Origin: Stramenopiles sp. TOSAG23-2
Taxonomy: Eukaryota > Sar
Assembly (NCBI GenBank): GCA_900128395.1
Contig: LT649388.1
Span: forward strand, 1 to 29,472
Reading direction: 5' to 3'
DNA: 29,472 nucleotides
Numbering within the stretch: position 1 is the stretch's first letter; each line of letters begins with the position of its first letter. Of this stretch, positions 26,268-29,472 are shown piece by piece. The notes beneath the pieces are model-generated. The model had not been told where the DNA came from. It saw only the letters and a list, made by a program, of their open reading frames with translations, and did not search any database. The position numbers were made by a program, and so were the translations under genes.

Positions 26268-27119
26268 ATGAATAGATCGTATTCAAATAATACCATGGAC
26301 AGGTATTATAATGTACCAGATGAAGCAAGTAAACAATGGAAAAAATTTGGAATGGATACTGAAGCTGGTAGAATGTTAAATAAATTGTATGCTGGTAAAA
26401 ATAAAGTACAGATAAATTATCCAAGAATTAATACTGTATCAAGGAAAGAAAATATGGCACAACCTAGGTTCATACCAGCAGGTGGTAAAAAGGATGTAAA
26501 TCCCCGCTCAAATCGTATAATGAAAGTGAATGTAAATCGACCAAAAGTTGGCCGTGGAAAAAAACCAAAAAAAATTCATGCAATTGATGTTATCAGACGT
26601 CGAAAATCAAAAGCTAGTATTGATGAAGTTAATAAAACAAGAGAATTTGATGTTAAGGGTTTCCAAGGACCGGCTACAAAAGCTGTTTCGACAGAGCAAA
26701 ATAAACGAATGTTACAAATGACCAATCAATTTAAAGGTGGTAAGATTTTACCAAATGCTGGTTCATACGACGCTATTAGTACACAAATTCCATTACATGT
26801 TATTACTGGTAGTGATAAAGCTCGTGCATTCCATGAAAAAACAATGGCAAAAAGACGTGGTTTGACAACAAATCAACCAAAAGTTAAGAAACAAAGTGAA
26901 AAAACAGAAATCGAAAAACTAAGAGAAGATTTTGATTTTGCAATGAATTTGATAGCAGAGGATGAAAATTTTTTAAATGAATTAGAGAATGATAATTCTA
27001 AAGAAGCAAAAAAAGCAAGGCAGCATGTAATGAATCAAACTGCGGAACATTTAAGGCGTGCAAGAGATATTGATAAGAAAATGAGAGAATATAGTGAATT
27101 GAATCCAGATAATGTTTAA
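26268..27119 (+). CDS. UPF0193/EVG1 family protein (C22orf23-like)
   Basis: A 283-residue basic soluble protein. The N-terminal GRMLNKLYAGKNKVQINYPR and the C-terminal block from EIEKLREDFDFAMNLIAEDE through FLNELEND to RARDIDKKMREYSELN follow the arrangement of the UPF0193 (EVG1) family: a helical N-terminal motif, a Lys/Pro-rich middle and a C-terminal helical region with the Asp-Ile-Asp pattern. The human member, C22orf23, is associated with ciliated tissue; its biochemical role is unclear. The start is ATG 26268; the in-frame TTG six bases upstream is not used. The gene sits in a divergent pair with the coiled-coil gene and is convergent with the unknown gene at 27475. The family call rests on remembered motifs. 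Confidence 0.72.
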   Translation: MNRSYSNNTMDRYYNVPDEASKQWKKFGMDTEAGRMLNKLYAGKNKVQINYPRINTVSRKENMAQPRFIPAGGKKDVNPRSNRIMKVNVNRPKVGRGKKPKKIHAIDVIRRRKSKASIDEVNKTREFDVKGFQGPATKAVSTEQNKRMLQMTNQFKGGKILPNAGSYDAISTQIPLHVITGSDKARAFHEKTMAKRRGLTTNQPKVKKQSEKTEIEKLREDFDFAMNLIAEDENFLNELENDNSKEAKKARQHVMNQTAEHLRRARDIDKKMREYSELNPDNV

Positions 27120-27474
27120 AGAATTTATGAAGACTTACATACATGAAAAAAGCCTCTCTGTGTAAAGAGAAAAGAAAGAAAGTGAAATATAGAGAGAGAT
27201 AATTTCAAATATATTGTGTGTGTGTATTCATATAGTAATTATTTTAAAATGAAAGGATTTTGTATGATATATGATATGATATGACACATTTATTCTTGTG
27301 AAGAAAAGTCCATCACCATCTACACAGACCATTAGATAGATCTTTCCAGGCTCCAAAATCTCCGTTTTCCCAGGAAGACACAGCACAAACACAGACCATT
27401 TACAACATATCAGACGACACACATCATATACAATTTTTCTAATTAATTTACACGCGAATGATACTCCTCAGTGT
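27120..27474. other. Convergent intergenic region
   Basis: This 355-base region has GA/AG-rich sequence near 27160-27200, a (TG)n run near 27216-27226 and a less AT-rich patch at about 27300-27420. The patch contains ACACAGACCATT twice (27322-27333 and 27389-27400). The minus-strand frame at 27228-27422 covers this patch, but it is short, lacks a good context and is not called a gene. Confidence 0.45.
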
Positions 27475-28320
27475 CTACCAACTACCTATCTGACTTTTGA
27501 GATGTTTAGCATATATTGCAGTTTGTTTTTTTTGAATTTGTGGTCTACGTACGCCTACTTTCACTTTTTCTAATACAGTTTCTTTACCAAAATATGCTGT
27601 GGAATCTGATTGAAACAACCTTTTTTGTGTAGTAGCTTTAGTTTCTAACATATTTTTCTGTTTTGTTGCCTCGTTAATACTAGTTTTTACTCTCATTTCA
27701 GCTTCAACTTCTGCTTTATTTCTTCCACCTAGCCGATTAAAGGGTTTTGTAATAACACCTGTTGTTGGCATTATATCGAGTGTTTTTTCCCTTGTTTTAT
27801 TGTTACTATTTCCATTATTACTATCAATGTCACTAAATGCGCCTTGTATGATTTCCATGGTTTTTCTTGAATTATTTAAACGCATGTATTTCTGTTCATT
27901 CACACGACGTCGATTTGCCGTATCTTCACTTAATTCATCATGATCATGAGCATCTTTTGAGTGTAAAGTAGATTCATTTCCCTTATACATTTTATGTATG
28001 GTCCATATTTTTTCATTCATTTTCTTATTAACTTCTTCTTTCGACCATACAAAATTTGCACATGGATTTGCAGATGAAGTGGTAACACTAGATGTTGGTC
28101 GTAATGGTGCATGATAATATCGATGTCCTTGCAATTCTTGTCTATTTGTTAAATTTCTTCGTATGCAATTTTTATCAACATCTTGATTTGGCACATTTGT
28201 TCTTGCCCTTCCTAAACCAAGTGCCGATCGATGTTCCATAGATTTTTGTAACATAACATGATTAACAAAAGGCCTTCTTGGAGACGGTGGTGCACCAGAT
28301 GTGGATGCAAACGATGCCAT
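27475..28320 (-). CDS. Basic, Ser/Asn-rich protein of unknown family
   Basis: A 281-residue protein starting at ATG 28318-28320; the open frame extends 33 codons further to 28419 but with a Cys/Ile/Tyr-rich sequence that looks untranslated. There is no signal peptide or membrane segment. The N-terminus has SGAPPSPRRPFVNHVMLQKS and a Gly/Arg patch (ALGLGRARTN). Around residue 90 is FVWSKEEVNKKMNEKIWTIH, the most conserved-looking part. Later come helical charged segments (NRRRVNEQKYMRLNNSRKTM) and GVITKPFNRLGGRNKAEVEA. The family is not recognised. The basic, partly disordered make-up and the position between EVG1 and an EF-hand gene would suit a cytoskeletal or axonemal protein, which is inference only. 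Confidence 0.68.
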   Translation of the reverse strand: MASFASTSGAPPSPRRPFVNHVMLQKSMEHRSALGLGRARTNVPNQDVDKNCIRRNLTNRQELQGHRYYHAPLRPTSSVTTSSANPCANFVWSKEEVNKKMNEKIWTIHKMYKGNESTLHSKDAHDHDELSEDTANRRRVNEQKYMRLNNSRKTMEIIQGAFSDIDSNNGNSNNKTREKTLDIMPTTGVITKPFNRLGGRNKAEVEAEMRVKTSINEATKQKNMLETKATTQKRLFQSDSTAYFGKETVLEKVKVGVRRPQIQKKQTAIYAKHLKSQIGSW

Positions 28321-28983
28321 TTTTTTATTATACTGTATATCAATCTTCGTTGTTAAGAATGTATGACAATGATAGAATATTTTAATATCAATATAGAATC
28401 CAATGCATACGTCACACACACACTCTCTCTCATATATATATATATATGACTAATTTCATCATTTCACATTTCAATTCAAATATAGAGATATGTGTTCATA
28501 TTTTTTATATAAAACTACAAAAGTTGTAACGTTGTAAACTGTAATAATAAGGTAATATGCACATATAGCTCTAGCTCCTACCGATAAACGATTAATTAGA
28601 TTATTGCAGCTATTGTACTACCTTAATATTTGAATCACGTTACTTTTAAAGTCTGTCCTAATAAGTTTAGTTTTAAGGGGAAATTACATAAATGACGGCC
28701 ATCATCACCTGATGATAGTTGCTTGTTAAAAAAGAAGAAGGAGAAAATCATCATCTTTCCTCCTCCTCCTGGCTTTTTGCACTTTTTTTAGCTTCTTTTT
28801 TATACATACAGGTAAAAAAAACCTGGATGGTAAAGCACTTAAATCTATCTAGATGTATTATGACATTTACTGTAGTAGCACTTTAATTTGTATTATTGTT
28901 TTGTTGGAACGGAATAATATAATCATAAAAAGCAAAATCAAGCATATGTTAATAATTGATATTCGTTAGGAATAAGATAAATA
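28321..28983. other. Divergent intergenic region with short palindromes
   Basis: This 663-base spacer has a CT and TA simple repeat at 28421-28447, a short near-perfect palindrome (ATCATCACCTGATGAT, around 28702-28717) and a purine-rich stretch followed by pyrimidines (AGGAGAAAA against TTTCCTCCT, about 28738-28768) that could form a hairpin. No gene or RNA was recognised. It presumably holds both promoters of the flanking divergent genes. Confidence 0.45.
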
Positions 28984-29439
28984 ATGAAGCACAAGACTAC
29001 CGCAGAATTACGTATTATATTTGATTTATATGCATCCAATACAAATGATGGTCCACAACTTGATTTCAATGGTTTCAGTAACTGTTTTGCAAAACTACAA
29101 TTACAATATAATGAGAAAGAATTAAAAGACTTATTGTTAACTGCGGATGATGATAACTCCGGTTTTATTTCCTTTGAAGAATTTAGAAAATTATTTGATC
29201 AGGCAAATTTGAAAAAAGTATTTAATACAATAGATGATGACAGCTCAGGAAGCATAACGGAAACAGAACTTTTGAATGCTTTAGTCTCTATGCATATTCA
29301 CGTAACAAAAAAAGATGTAAGAAAAATGATAGCTAAAGTTGATCAAAATCATGACGGGTTGATAACATTCGATGAATTTGTTGAGATATTTGGCAACGTA
29401 CCAAATGCAACATTAGAAGGTGATTTGTGTCTAGGATAA
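28984..29439 (+). CDS. EF-hand calcium-binding protein
   Basis: A 151-residue protein with four EF-hand units. The first (SNTNDGPQLDFNGF, about residues 18-31) has lost its loop ligands. The other three are good: DDDNSGFISFEE (about 55-66), DDDSSGSITETE (about 87-98) and DQNHDGLITFDE (about 123-134), each with acidic residues at loop positions 1 and 12 and Gly at 6. This is the calmodulin/centrin superfamily; the role is calcium sensing and the partner is unknown. The tail FGNVPNATLEGDLCLG is short. A GTGATT follows GAAG near 29420, so the last codons could instead be intron and the gene might continue past the window, for example as a calcium-regulated mitochondrial carrier. This is only a possibility. 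Confidence 0.85.
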   Translation: MKHKTTAELRIIFDLYASNTNDGPQLDFNGFSNCFAKLQLQYNEKELKDLLLTADDDNSGFISFEEFRKLFDQANLKKVFNTIDDDSSGSITETELLNALVSMHIHVTKKDVRKMIAKVDQNHDGLITFDEFVEIFGNVPNATLEGDLCLG

Positions 29440-29472
29440 TCGAAGCAAACATTAAGTAAATCTATTGGTCGT

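Noticed and set aside
27228-27422. Minus-strand 64-codon frame between convergent genes
   Set aside because: Short, no family resemblance, lies in the 3' spacer and contains the duplicated 12-mer; probably chance.

Overview
This window is nuclear DNA of a flagellated or ciliated eukaryotic microbe. It is very AT-rich, with A/T homopolymers and (TA)n tracts between genes. All three standard stop codons end genes (TAA, TGA, TAG), so the code looks standard. Genes are mostly single-exon; one GT-AG intron (79 nt) is clear because removing it completes a RING finger. Several genes belong to cilium/axoneme families (DRC9/IQCG, UPF0193/EVG1, a CNBD2-like protein). Others are general eukaryotic families: ASNSD1, a CCR4-type nuclease and an MFS transporter. 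The 'VPxGxxPG' tail and the DUF3431 domain suggest a stramenopile or other SAR-type protist, but that placement is an inference from domain content and was not tested.

Layout. Positions 1-206 hold the 3' end of a truncated gene. 731-3589 encodes a large secreted Cys-rich protein. 3792-4115 (minus) holds an orphan exon or pseudogene. 4778-6923 is a spliced RING plus four-SANT/Myb-repeat protein, convergent with a CCR4/Angel-like nuclease (7199-8248, minus). Next come a degenerate cyclic-nucleotide-binding protein (8827-10251), DRC9 (10673-11839, minus), a small unknown protein (12576-13181), an MFS transporter with a soluble tail (13890-16268) and ASNSD1 (16645-18576). After these are a three-domain glycosyltransferase/methyltransferase-like/DUF3431 protein (18855-22709, minus), a small secreted protein (23258-23773), a coiled-coil protein (23919-25652, minus), EVG1 (26268-27119), an unknown basic protein (27475-28320, minus) and an EF-hand protein (28984-29439).

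From about 7 kb onward most genes alternate strand, giving divergent pairs with 0.5-0.75 kb shared promoters and convergent pairs with short shared 3' regions. Axoneme-type genes are unusually frequent, so the unknown genes paired divergently with them (12576-13181, 23919-25652, 27475-28320) are candidates for ciliary roles. Two secretory-pathway genes (the three-domain protein and the 171-residue secreted protein) also share one promoter region.

The most unusual points are: a perfect 119-bp inverted copy of coding sequence from the cyclic-nucleotide-binding gene inside its own upstream region; the POFUT-like/methyltransferase-like/DUF3431 fusion; the RING-SANT fusion with recently duplicated SANT units; the transporter with a VPxGxxPG tail; and the orphan minus-strand exon. 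No tRNA, rRNA, CRISPR array or complete transposon was recognised.
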